From the NCBI GenBank assembly GCA_029959615.1, contig JASCOD010000011.1, positions 62,001-126,000 of the forward strand: a stretch of 64,000 nt of DNA. The letters run 5' to 3'. The notes beneath the pieces are model-generated. The model did not search any database, was not told the DNA's origin, and saw only the letters and a list, made by a program, of their open reading frames with translations. The stretch's first letter is position 1. Each line of letters begins with the position of its first letter. The position numbers and the translations under genes were made by a program. The stretch is from Flavobacteriaceae bacterium PS02338 (GTDB lineage: Bacteria; Bacteroidota; Bacteroidia; Sphingobacteriales; Sphingobacteriaceae). Positions 35,317 through 43,626 of the stretch are shown piece by piece.

Positions 35317-36630
35317 ATGGCAACGATTGATGCAAAAATCTACATCCACCACTACAAAAATGATGGAACATGTAATGTGAAGATCAGGATCTATCACAAA
35401 AACCAACAGAGGTTCATAGACACAACTCATTTCCTCTGTGACAAACAGCTCAAAAGGCATCCCCACAATCGAAGGGAATTTCTGATCAAGGACCAGTTTG
35501 TGAAACAGCTTGTCAATGCAGAGCTCGATGGCTATAGGCTGGCAGTTAGCAACCTGGGTGCAAGGGTAGACCTCTTTAGTGCGGATGAGCTTAAAAAATA
35601 TCTTACAAAAACAGATGAAAGGATTGACTTTATTTCCTTTTGTAATAGGTTCATTGCTGACCTTGAAGCTAATGGGAGGGGCAAAAGTGCAGCGAACTAT
35701 AGAACGGTTAAAAACAGCTTGGTAGATTTCTTTGGTAGGGAAAGGGTTTTTGTTGAAGAGATCAATTATGATATGTTGAACGATTGGGAATATTATCTGA
35801 GGTCAAAAAGGGTCATCAGTAGGTTGAACCAGTTTCAGGTCCCAATCTCTACATTTCAGCACCCGTTAAAAGATGCAAGCATACATAATTATATGAGAGA
35901 TCTTCGTGCACTCTTTAACCACGCCCGTAAGGCTTTCAATAAAAAAAGCCTTGGAATTATAAAAATAGAGCATTATCCCTTTGAGGAATACAATATTATA
36001 GAAGCTCCCATCACCCGTAAGCGAAATACTGATGTAGATACTTTAAAATTGATAAGGGATAGCAATCCTGTAAAGGGAAGTAGGGCAGAAATGGCGAGAG
36101 ATCTTTTTATGTTGTCCTTTTACATGTGTGGGATTAATGCAGTTGACCTTTATAAGTTACGCAAGTCTAACATAGTTAGGGGAAGGTTGGAATATAATAG
36201 GTCGAAAACCAAAAATAAACGCAAGGATAACGCCTTTATAAGCGTAAAGATTATAAGGGAGGCAAAACCCCTTATTGAAAAATATGTACCTGAGTTGTCT
36301 ATTAGGTACGGTACAATGAACACTCTCAATAAGGCGTTGAGTGCTGGAATGAGGGAACTCTGTAAGCTTATAGGGACCCAAGGTATAACTTTCTACTGGG
36401 CTAGGCACACCGTAGGAAACTTGGCCCGTAATAAATGTCGGATGAGTAAGGATGATGTGGGACTCGCACTGAACCATGTGGATCTCGGGAGGAAAGTTAC
36501 GGACATCTATGTCGACAATGATTGGAGTATAATCGATGAGGTACAGGAAAAAGTTGTGTATCTTATAAGCGATGGTAGAATAGCATCCGAAAGTAATGTT
36601 CGGATTGATTATCCCAAGGAAAATAAATGA
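35317..36630 (+). CDS. Tyrosine recombinase B1
   Basis: A 437-residue integrase, close homologue of A1 along its whole length, with the same N-terminal IRIYHKNQQRFIDTTHFLCD and core region. Catalytic residues: Lys in NRSKTKNKR, YWARHTVGN, His in LNHVDLGRK, Tyr in TDIYVDNDW. Arg I is replaced as in A1 (MCGIN). A C-terminal tail of about 15 residues (ESNVRIDYPKENK) exceeds A1. Differences from A1 are spread evenly and many are silent, so the two diverged some time ago. It starts 237 bp after the attachment repeat, mirroring the A1 layout. Confidence 0.93.
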   Translation: MATIDAKIYIHHYKNDGTCNVKIRIYHKNQQRFIDTTHFLCDKQLKRHPHNRREFLIKDQFVKQLVNAELDGYRLAVSNLGARVDLFSADELKKYLTKTDERIDFISFCNRFIADLEANGRGKSAANYRTVKNSLVDFFGRERVFVEEINYDMLNDWEYYLRSKRVISRLNQFQVPISTFQHPLKDASIHNYMRDLRALFNHARKAFNKKSLGIIKIEHYPFEEYNIIEAPITRKRNTDVDTLKLIRDSNPVKGSRAEMARDLFMLSFYMCGINAVDLYKLRKSNIVRGRLEYNRSKTKNKRKDNAFISVKIIREAKPLIEKYVPELSIRYGTMNTLNKALSAGMRELCKLIGTQGITFYWARHTVGNLARNKCRMSKDDVGLALNHVDLGRKVTDIYVDNDWSIIDEVQEKVVYLISDGRIASESNVRIDYPKENK

Positions 36631-36720
36631 GCCACTTAGATGGTTTCAAATTAGCAACATTCATTTTTAACCGCTGGAAAATGGTAGTACACAACTTTTT
36701 TTTAGCACAAATTATTATGT

Positions 36721-38034
36721 ATGGCAACAGTTAAGGCAGTGGTACTTCCCCACTCTAAAAAGAAGGATGGTAGTTTCAATGTTAAGATAAGGGTTACTCT
36801 TAATAGGAAATCATCATATATCCGAACACAACATTTTCTGGAGCAGTCCCAGATCAATAAAGATGGTACGGTAAAGGACGAATTCCTGCTTTCCATAATT
36901 TCACCAGTTATTTTAGAGTATAGAAAGAAGATCTCTGGCCTAGGGGAAAAACTGAGATTTTATGACGCCAAGTCCCTAGCTGATTATCTCTCTAAGCCCG
37001 AGAGTACAGAAATAAATATCATTGAATTTGGACTAAAAAGGATAGGGTATCTAGAGGAAGCTGGCCGGATGGGAAGCCGAAATGACATGAAGAAGGTGGT
37101 GAATAGTCTAAGGGATTATTTCAAAAGTGATTTTGTAGCCATAACGGAAATCAACGTAAACATGCTTTACGAATATGAACTCTTTCTCAGGTCGAGGAGG
37201 ACAATGACAAGGCCTAACCAATTTGGCGATATGGTTGAAATAAAATCAAAAGGTTTGTCGGATATGGGACTTTATAACCATATGCGGGATCTCAGGATAT
37301 TATTTAATGATGCTGTTGAATATTATAATGACAATAAACTTGGCGAAGTAGTCATCAAGCATAAACCATTTCAGAACTATAAGGTCGTTGCGCCACTACC
37401 AAAAAATAAACCTAAGCTTACTATCAATGATCTGAGGAGGATCAGGGGGCTTTCGGTAGAGAGTGGTTCAAGGGCGGAACAGGCAAAGGAACTATTTATG
37501 TTGAGTTTCTATCTCCGTGGAATGAATCCGGTTGATCTATTCAAGTTGGATAGAACCAATCTTTCCGAAAGTACGGGAAGATTAGATTATTACAGGTCTA
37601 AAACAAAAGGTAGACGTAGGGATGGTGCCTTCATTAGTCTTTTAATACCAGAAGTAGCTACGGCTCTCTTCGGCAAGTACATTGGGAAATTGGGGGCCAG
37701 ATATTCATCTTCCGATAACTTCAATCGTGCACTTAGCTTTGGTATGCGTGAGATAGGGGATGAGCTAAAAATGGAAAATCTCCAGTTCTATGATGCCAGG
37801 CATGCCTTCGCCGATATTGCCCGAAACGAGTGTGGTTTCAGTAAGGACGATGTGGCCATGGCCCTGAACGTAAAGGATAGTAGTAGTCCAGCGGCCGATA
37901 TCTACCTGAGAAAGGATTGGAGCAGGATAGATAGGTTACAACGAACCGTCATCGAGCTCTTGGAGGAAAAAAATGTCCAAGGTTTTTGCAATGAGATATG
38001 TTTTTCTTTAACAAGCACCGGATCTAACAGATAA
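36721..38034 (+). CDS. Tyrosine recombinase B2
   Basis: A 437-residue integrase, second of the B pair, 90 bp after B1. It is the most divergent of the four. It keeps Arg I (YLRGMN), Lys in YRSKTKGRR, YDARHAFAD and the Tyr in ADIYLRKDW, but the box III His is Val (LNVKDS). So it has what A1, A2 and B1 lack at Arg I and lacks what they have at box III. The C-terminal 20 residues run past the usual end and overlap the stop region of the serine recombinase gene by 11 bases on the other strand. Confidence 0.9.
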   Translation: MATVKAVVLPHSKKKDGSFNVKIRVTLNRKSSYIRTQHFLEQSQINKDGTVKDEFLLSIISPVILEYRKKISGLGEKLRFYDAKSLADYLSKPESTEINIIEFGLKRIGYLEEAGRMGSRNDMKKVVNSLRDYFKSDFVAITEINVNMLYEYELFLRSRRTMTRPNQFGDMVEIKSKGLSDMGLYNHMRDLRILFNDAVEYYNDNKLGEVVIKHKPFQNYKVVAPLPKNKPKLTINDLRRIRGLSVESGSRAEQAKELFMLSFYLRGMNPVDLFKLDRTNLSESTGRLDYYRSKTKGRRRDGAFISLLIPEVATALFGKYIGKLGARYSSSDNFNRALSFGMREIGDELKMENLQFYDARHAFADIARNECGFSKDDVAMALNVKDSSSPAADIYLRKDWSRIDRLQRTVIELLEEKNVQGFCNEICFSLTSTGSNR

Positions 38035-39724
38035 TAGTTATCTTTATACCTCGCATGTACACGTAGCGGATTTGTCTACGTATCTTTTTTTGTCTGATCA
38101 GGCAAAAAAATTCAACAATAAAAATTCGTAGGAGAGATGATGGTAGAGCAAAGAACGAAAATCCTTGTGTCGCTGGTTCGATCCCGGCAGGCACCACCAT
38201 ACGGGGTAATTGAAATTTAGTTTCTTTTACCCCGTTTTTTTTACCTTCTAAATATCTGTTTATCAAGTATATATCTTCATAGGTTTCGCCCAATTTTGCG
38301 GTTCGAGCTTTTAGAGTTTCAAAAGTGAATTTTTGGGGGTACATCGAACCAATCAACTTTCTTTGTTCGGAAACATTTGATTTACAGAATATTGTGTTTA
38401 GTTTGGTTAAACTCACGATTGCGTCGTCCAATAACACTTCCACCGAATTATAATCGATATAGACAGCATTTCTCAATGTTTCTAACTTAGCTTCCAAGAC
38501 AAGAATTTTCTGTTCGGACTCAGATTTGATTGCCTTAAAATCTATGCCGTCAATATCACCTATCAGCAATAGTTCCCGCGCTTTGGTAATCCTATTATTT
38601 TCACCTGTAATCTGTTTGATATAATTATTCCTGTCCTGTCCGGTATCGCCAGCAAGGTCGAAGTATTTATCCTTAATCACTTCCTTGAAAAGCTCAGCAT
38701 AATCTGGATTGACAACATAACTGGTAAGTTCCTTAATGAAAGAGGTATTAACTTCATCAGCTTTATGCCTGCATCCACATTTTGAACTGCAATGGTAATA
38801 GTGGTAATGCGCATTCCGACCCTTTGACGCGCTTCCACATAAGGTTCGGGTACATCTTGAGCAGTCAATAAATCCTCTTAATGGTAATTTATCGGGGGCA
38901 ACAACTTTTGCTTTAATTGATTTAGTCCGTCCTTCGAGTATATCCTGCACCTCATAGAAAAGGGTTTCTGAAATAATAGGCTCATGTGTAGCTTTTACAA
39001 AATACTTTTCTTCTTCTTTGAACTTGGGAATGATAAGTATGCCGCAATACACAGGATTCCTAATAACCTCAAAAAATCTGTTCAGTGAGCACCCAAGTCC
39101 AGCTTCCTTTGCCTGATGATAAATTTGTGATACGGAATACTTGCCTTTTGCAAGCTCTGTAAAGGCCAATTTCAAAATGGATGCTTCGGGCTCTTTGGGC
39201 GCTATATATTTAGTGCCGTTTTCCCTAGATTTATTCGCATATCCTATTGGTGCGGTTGCCATCCAGCGTCCTTCCTTCTTTGCCCTTCTCATACCATAGA
39301 ATACGTTTAATGCCCTTCTGTCATTTTCGATTTCAGGGGCTGTAAGATAGATGGCTAGCATCATCTTGTTTTCTGGTACGGACATATCCAATGGCTGTTC
39401 CATTGCCTGTGGTTCAACTCCAAAGCTTTTTAATGTTGCGATCATCTGGTAGGCATCGGGAGCATTTCGGCTAAACCTGTCCCATTTTGTAAAAAGAACG
39501 AGGTCTGGTCTATCTTTTTTGGAATTCTTTAAGCCAGCGAGATATTTTTGCCATTGTGGACGAATAAAGGTTTTCGCGGAGTGATCCTCATATATGGTCT
39601 TGCGTATGGTTATGTTGTTGATTTCGCAATATCTGCTCAATACCTCATTCTGGTTTCTTTGGGAGTAGCCTTTATCAGCCTGTTCATCTGTACTTACCCT
39701 TATATATAAATCTGCTATCAACAT
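38024..39724 (-). CDS. Large serine recombinase with antisense-tRNA C-terminal extension
   Basis: A 566-residue protein. An N-terminal resolvase domain has catalytic Ser11 (YIRVSTDEQ) and TKWDRFSRNAPD. A recombinase domain (about 150-270) is followed by a zinc ribbon with paired Cys (CSRCTRTLC and CSSKCGCRH) and a coiled-coil region. The frame then passes antisense through the tRNA-Phe-like segment, giving VVPAGIEPATQGFS, a well-known artefact-like peptide, and ends about 40 residues later in sequence without family character. The true C-terminus before integration was probably different. It should integrate or excise the neighbouring mobilizable region. The start overlaps the stop of a 54-aa gene by 7 bases. 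Confidence 0.9.
   Translation of the reverse strand: MLIADLYIRVSTDEQADKGYSQRNQNEVLSRYCEINNITIRKTIYEDHSAKTFIRPQWQKYLAGLKNSKKDRPDLVLFTKWDRFSRNAPDAYQMIATLKSFGVEPQAMEQPLDMSVPENKMMLAIYLTAPEIENDRRALNVFYGMRRAKKEGRWMATAPIGYANKSRENGTKYIAPKEPEASILKLAFTELAKGKYSVSQIYHQAKEAGLGCSLNRFFEVIRNPVYCGILIIPKFKEEEKYFVKATHEPIISETLFYEVQDILEGRTKSIKAKVVAPDKLPLRGFIDCSRCTRTLCGSASKGRNAHYHYYHCSSKCGCRHKADEVNTSFIKELTSYVVNPDYAELFKEVIKDKYFDLAGDTGQDRNNYIKQITGENNRITKARELLLIGDIDGIDFKAIKSESEQKILVLEAKLETLRNAVYIDYNSVEVLLDDAIVSLTKLNTIFCKSNVSEQRKLIGSMYPQKFTFETLKARTAKLGETYEDIYLINRYLEGKKNGVKETKFQLPRMVVPAGIEPATQGFSFFALPSSLLRIFIVEFFCLIRQKKIRRQIRYVYMRGIKITIIC
38139..38199 (+). pseudogene. tRNA-Phe-like 3' fragment, probable attachment junction
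   Basis: From GAAAATCC rightwards it reads like the 3' half of a tRNA-Phe: the variable GTGTC, T-arm GCTGGTTCGATCCCGGC, acceptor AGGCACC, discriminator A and an encoded CCA ending at 38199. To the left only GGTAGAGCAAAG of the D-arm is recognisable; the anticodon stem is damaged and the 5' acceptor strand is missing. It cannot fold as a tRNA. Confidence 0.7.
38201..38242 (+). terminator. Terminator-like hairpin behind the tRNA-Phe fragment
   Basis: Perfect ACGGGGTAA / TTACCCCGT stem (38201-38209 with 38227-38235) followed by eight T. It is what would be expected behind a tRNA gene, yet here it lies inside the antisense recombinase reading frame. Confidence 0.7.
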
Positions 39725-39882
39725 TTTTTAAAATTATGTTCTACAATCAGTCCAGCTAGGAAATACATTGTATCAAGTATCTTGATCGCTTTTTCCTCTG
39801 ATACTTCAACACCGTTCTTTCTCAATATCTCTACTGCCTGCTTCGGTGTGATATTTCTCTTTTCGTCCAATCTTGTTTTCAT
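39718..39882 (-). CDS. Small 54-aa protein coupled to the serine recombinase
   Basis: ATG at 39882-39880 and TGA at 39720-39718 give 54 residues beginning MKTRLDEKRNITPKQAVEIL. The TGA lies inside the first codons of the serine recombinase (ATGTTGA overlap), a classic sign of translational coupling. The sequence (NITPKQAVEILRKNG, SEEKAIKILDTMY) is helical and charged with one hydrophobic patch (FLAGLIVE). I recognise no named family; a role as accessory or excision factor is only inferred from position. Confidence 0.7.
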   Translation of the reverse strand: MKTRLDEKRNITPKQAVEILRKNGVEVSEEKAIKILDTMYFLAGLIVEHNFKKC

Positions 39883-40251
39883 TATACTTTATTTTGGTAC
39901 AATAATTAAAAGATTGCTTTAAACGCATTGCCCCATGATGGTATATCTCAATAGAATTATACCACCTTAAATGTCAAATCCAGCTAGATTTTAAGTTATT
40001 AATTTACTAAATTATTTAGTTCTCTGCAAGAAAATCCTAATCGATTTTTTCTATTTAGATTCTATTGATTATTGATAATAAAAAAAATTATATTTATAAT
40101 TGTATATGCTTTTGGCAAGCTAGCTCTTCCGTGCAAAGATCTATTCAGCCAATTAAATGTTTAATAATGCAAACCTGCCTGCTTATTATCCAAACAAGAT
40201 TACGGATGCAATTACATAGGATAATTACGTAGGTCTAAACAGGAATGTATT
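39883..40251. other. AT-rich gap between divergent genes
   Basis: No gene is seen. The stretch is very AT-rich (especially 40000-40120) and must hold promoters for the recombinase unit on the left and the hypothetical gene on the right. No clear consensus boxes stand out. Confidence 0.5.
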
Positions 40252-41040
40252 ATGACACCTATTGAGTATCTAAAACTCCAAGCAAAAAATCTTCACAAAG
40301 ATTTCAAAATCCAAACCTCTTCTTTTGACCCAAAACTGGGACGCAAAGTGTACAACTATGAGCCAAAATATTTTTGGTTCGACATGCTGGTCGATGATTT
40401 CAAAATCGATGAAGAACACTTCAAACTCGGGAATGCACAGCACATCATTTCAAAATTATGCGGATTTACCAAATGGATCGAACTTTTGAAGGCATCTCCT
40501 GCCAGAACTGAGTTAGCGATACTTCTGTTCGATAATATGGACAGAGTGGAAGTCCGCGACTGGGAAGGATATATCTTTGGAGTAGAAAACGAAAACAAGG
40601 TCACGATCGATGACTATTTTAGGTTGCAGATCTTTAAAGAGGTCTTTTTGGAAAGGGAACAGGAAGTCTACTACGATGATTATAGGATATCCCCTGAAGA
40701 AAGATTTGTAGCTGATGAAGATGAGCAACAAGCTCGCCCAGTAATAAGCAGTACTGGTCCGAAAATATCTTCATTGCCTTTAGAAAAAGAAGATCGTGAA
40801 GAATTTATTAAGGCAGCAAATTGGTCATTCGAGCGTATCTTTAATCGCATCGAACCCGACCATCCCAAAGAGACCCGCAAATTATGGGATGCGGAACGTT
40901 ATATCGACGAAGAATTATTAAAGCCCGAAATGTTGCCCATTGATCGTGACTATGCGCTTTCATTGGTTGATGCTTTTTTAGTTGGATATGTTATACAATT
41001 GGCAGCTCAAGCTGATGATGAAGCGAAGAATACTGACTAG
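40252..41040 (+). CDS. Hypothetical protein, mobile-element cargo
   Basis: A 262-residue cytoplasmic-looking protein without signal or membrane segments. The N-terminal IEYLKLQAKNLHKDFK plus NAQHIISKLCGFTKWIELL resembles the QAK-x-L ... GF-x-x-W pattern of a small domain often called glyoxalase-related; the match is weak. The middle is acidic (ADEDEQQARP) and the C-terminus helical (DYALSLVDAFLVGYVIQLAAQ). Function unknown. It lies between the serine recombinase and the mobilization genes and ends in a strong terminator. Confidence 0.6.
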   Translation: MTPIEYLKLQAKNLHKDFKIQTSSFDPKLGRKVYNYEPKYFWFDMLVDDFKIDEEHFKLGNAQHIISKLCGFTKWIELLKASPARTELAILLFDNMDRVEVRDWEGYIFGVENENKVTIDDYFRLQIFKEVFLEREQEVYYDDYRISPEERFVADEDEQQARPVISSTGPKISSLPLEKEDREEFIKAANWSFERIFNRIEPDHPKETRKLWDAERYIDEELLKPEMLPIDRDYALSLVDAFLVGYVIQLAAQADDEAKNTD

Positions 41041-41059
41041 AAAACCCTAGTTTTTTTAG

Positions 41060-41091
41060 CTCGGCAGTTGAATTAGACTGCCGAGTTTTTT
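41060..41091 (+). terminator. Intrinsic terminator after the hypothetical gene
   Basis: Perfect 9-bp stem CTCGGCAGT / ACTGCCGAG (41060-41068 with 41077-41085) followed by six T, 20 bases after the plus-strand stop codon. Confidence 0.85.
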
Positions 41092-41093
41092 AT

Positions 41094-42728
41094 TTAAAGA
41101 ACTGGTCGGTCATCGCTGTCGGATTTCATCATTGTAAAGAAGTCAAGTGATGCGGGCATATACACTGACGAATATGTTCCTCTTGCCTCGTTATAACCAA
41201 TCGGATTTTGTTCAACTAAAAATAGTAAGTTTTCCTGCAACTCTTCATGAATTAGAGATTGCAACATCAAAACAAAATTTTTAGATGTCTCATAGGCATT
41301 ACGTACTGTGTCAATATCTGGATGGTGATAGGTTTTTTTTGCAGCTTCGATAGCAGGCCTATTTGTTTCAACTGGCTGTAATGGATAATCATGGTCATAA
41401 TATATCTCCCCAAGCTTGTTATGCGTCGCATCTTCTTCATAATGTACGTACTTGTTTCGCAAGGTCATGAGCTGTTTAGTTTCTCTGTAGATATCGCTTC
41501 CCATGTCAACATCGTCTGAAAAAATCCTAGTATAAAATCTTAAGCTCTTTATTCTTGATTGGAAGTCTTGCTTTGTGAATTTTGAAATAATGTCTGGATA
41601 AATTCGCAACTCTGGAGTACTCCCGATGCGTATAATTAAATTAAGAAAGGACTCCACAGCAAAAGCAGCATTCAGTACCATCGATTTGGCTAATGCATGG
41701 TATTTTATGCTATTAGCTAAAAAGACTTCAACTTTTTTGGTATAATTATTCATTTCGCTATCATTCGTTACATGTCCAGAAAACGCTTCCGGCAGAGAAA
41801 GATCAATCTCAGATATGTCCTTCCAAAGCGTTTCTACACACTGCCGATAACTTTGGTAGTGATTAATGTAAACGGTATGACGGTCAAAATTTTTTATCAT
41901 CATATCAATTTCACTGCTATATTTATTGATATTCTGGTTAAAAAAGCTTTCTAGATTGAAGTCGCCATCGAATGAGTAGCTTGCCTCCACTACGTAAGGG
42001 GTTCTCCACACTTGTATGAAACCGATTTCGCATTCAAGTATAAAATCCCACCAAATTGGATTATCCAATGGTTTATGAAGTCTTACCGCATCAAAGAAAC
42101 CATTTGGTTTACGCGAGATCTTGCATGACAATAATGTGTAGAGTTTTAAAGCATCCACATTCAAAGGAGATATTCTTTCGGTTTTAGGCGGGGTTTGCGT
42201 TGTCATCGACTTATAGAATTTCACTACGTGTTCTCGCCAATTTACAATGTCCGTATAATCTTTAGTAGGACTTGTCTTCTTTTTATCCTTGGATTTTGCT
42301 TCCTCTTTGCGTTCGCCTCTATTTATTTTGAGATTTTGGAGTGCCATGCGTACTTCCATGAGTTCAAGGCCTACCTCTTTATGATCCTTAGAACGAGAAT
42401 CAAAATAGTATGAAGCCATATAGAACATTCCATCAATTTGGGCCATCCAATTATAGACCTCCTTGTTCCCCTTTTGCTGATATTGTTCGACAAAACTAAT
42501 GTTAGCCAAGTCGAAATCATGAGGCAGTATTTTGTTGCTTTCGATCACAGCGGAGATATAATCATTTATATGATGGCAACTGATCTGAAATATACATTCA
42601 GGTGAAATCTGGAACTGGTGAAGATTTCCTTTTCCGGTCTCATTTTTTTCAACATATATCCATTTGGGAGGCGTCATGATTACATATTTCCCATCAGGAT
42701 CTTTAAAGAAGATATTTTTTTCTTTCAC
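41094..42728 (-). CDS. Unknown protein with HEPN-like RxxxxH motif
   Basis: A 544-residue protein without signal or membrane segments. The C-terminal half is helical: a block VFLANSIKYHALAKSMVLNAAFAVESFLNLIIR, quoted as its helix region, is followed about 60 residues later by TLRNKYVHYEE, whose Arg424-N-K-Y-V-His429 fits the RX4-6H motif of HEPN RNases. The N-terminal 150 residues are a separate domain (DPDGKYVIMTPPKWIYVE), linked by a Lys-rich stretch (EEAKSKDKKKTSPTKD). HEPN proteins are frequent in toxin and anti-phage systems, but domain assignment here is by motif only. It converges on the hypothetical gene and diverges from the mobilization genes. Confidence 0.6.
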   Translation of the reverse strand: MKEKNIFFKDPDGKYVIMTPPKWIYVEKNETGKGNLHQFQISPECIFQISCHHINDYISAVIESNKILPHDFDLANISFVEQYQQKGNKEVYNWMAQIDGMFYMASYYFDSRSKDHKEVGLELMEVRMALQNLKINRGERKEEAKSKDKKKTSPTKDYTDIVNWREHVVKFYKSMTTQTPPKTERISPLNVDALKLYTLLSCKISRKPNGFFDAVRLHKPLDNPIWWDFILECEIGFIQVWRTPYVVEASYSFDGDFNLESFFNQNINKYSSEIDMMIKNFDRHTVYINHYQSYRQCVETLWKDISEIDLSLPEAFSGHVTNDSEMNNYTKKVEVFLANSIKYHALAKSMVLNAAFAVESFLNLIIRIGSTPELRIYPDIISKFTKQDFQSRIKSLRFYTRIFSDDVDMGSDIYRETKQLMTLRNKYVHYEEDATHNKLGEIYYDHDYPLQPVETNRPAIEAAKKTYHHPDIDTVRNAYETSKNFVLMLQSLIHEELQENLLFLVEQNPIGYNEARGTYSSVYMPASLDFFTMMKSDSDDRPVL

Positions 42729-43104
42729 TGCTTTAAATTCAAAAAGTAATAGAATTTAACTATTTCGATTGCCAAGCTAAAAAATCTTATTGGTATATCC
42801 CAATAAGACCCATTACCTCTAGTCTTGACCTCTCAACTTTGCTGTCACTTAAATTTTTGCAATGAAAAGTACAGCCCCATTACCCAAAATTCTATTGTTT
42901 ATCCGCATTGCTTCGGCTTCCTCGCAATGTCCTTTTTCCTTAGAAAAAAAGGAGCAAGCGGAAGTTAGGCAGAGCCTTACTTTCTGTCCCCACGCTACTG
43001 CTACAGGGTTTCAAGAATTCTCCGGGAATTCTTTGGCCTTCAGCAAAGGCATCAAACATCAAAAACAGAATTCCCTTCTGAATTCCGGCAACAAATAACC
43101 ACAC
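42729..43104. other. Leader of the mobilization operon; candidate oriT region
   Basis: No gene is supported. It contains three inverted repeats: CTTATTGG/CCAATAAG (42786-42793 with 42800-42807), AAGAATTC/GAATTCTT (43013-43020 with 43026-43033, loop TCCGG) and CAGAA/TTCTG (43066-43080). Such repeats just upstream of mobilization genes suit a transfer origin, but no nick site can be identified by eye. An open frame at 42862-43098 is probably not a gene. Confidence 0.4.
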
Positions 43105-43623
43105 ATGGAACAGGAAAATGTAAACACGGTAAAATACCCCGCACAACTCGATATCAAGTTCGCAAAAGTGGCCATGTCCCTTGGACTGACCAAGCGGGAG
43201 CTCTTCGTTAAAATGGTGGAATATTTCTACCGTACCAGAAAAGATCCTACGGATATCAACGATGAACTGATGAAAAACACCTTGGCCAAAAACCATAAAG
43301 CCTATACCAGTTTCATCAAGGCTCAGGAAAACCTGTTGCTCATCCCCATGAAGGAAAGCATGGACAGGATGATCAACAACCAAAAGGAAATCGTCAAATA
43401 CTTTAACGAGCAGGTCATCAATGCCAACAAGACCATCATCAAAAACCTGAATACGACCGAAAACCTAATAACTAAATCCTTGCAGGACAAAGAAAAACTA
43501 AAGGCGTTATTCCTCCAGATCCTGAACCACTATATCAAAAGCCGTGAGGAACTTGGCACTTTCAAGACAAGGGAAAAAGAGGAATTGGCAGATACCGTTC
43601 GCAACAAGATCAAAAACCTATAA
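43105..43623 (+). CDS. BfmA/BtgA family mobilization accessory protein
   Basis: A 172-residue protein. The N-terminal region (LDIKFAKVAMSLGLTKRELFVKMVEYFYR) has the ribbon-helix-helix-like and helical pattern of BfmA/BtgA proteins from Bacteroides mobilizable elements. The rest is a long charged coiled coil (residues about 60-170). These proteins bind near oriT and assist the relaxase. It is the first gene of a tight three-gene set (3 bp, then 16 bp gaps) with relaxase and coupling protein. Base composition is visibly more GC-rich than that of the sugar-uptake locus to the right. Confidence 0.85.
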   Translation: MEQENVNTVKYPAQLDIKFAKVAMSLGLTKRELFVKMVEYFYRTRKDPTDINDELMKNTLAKNHKAYTSFIKAQENLLLIPMKESMDRMINNQKEIVKYFNEQVINANKTIIKNLNTTENLITKSLQDKEKLKALFLQILNHYIKSREELGTFKTREKEELADTVRNKIKNL

Positions 43624-43626
43624 GCC

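Noticed and set aside
31718..38034. Prophage, suggested by four integrases
   Set aside because: No capsid, portal, terminase, tail or lysis genes are present; the recombinases are paired beside tRNA repeats instead.
42862..43098. 78-residue open frame before the mobilization genes
   Set aside because: Composition is irregular, no ribosome-binding site is seen, and it covers several inverted repeats. It is better explained as non-coding leader or oriT sequence.
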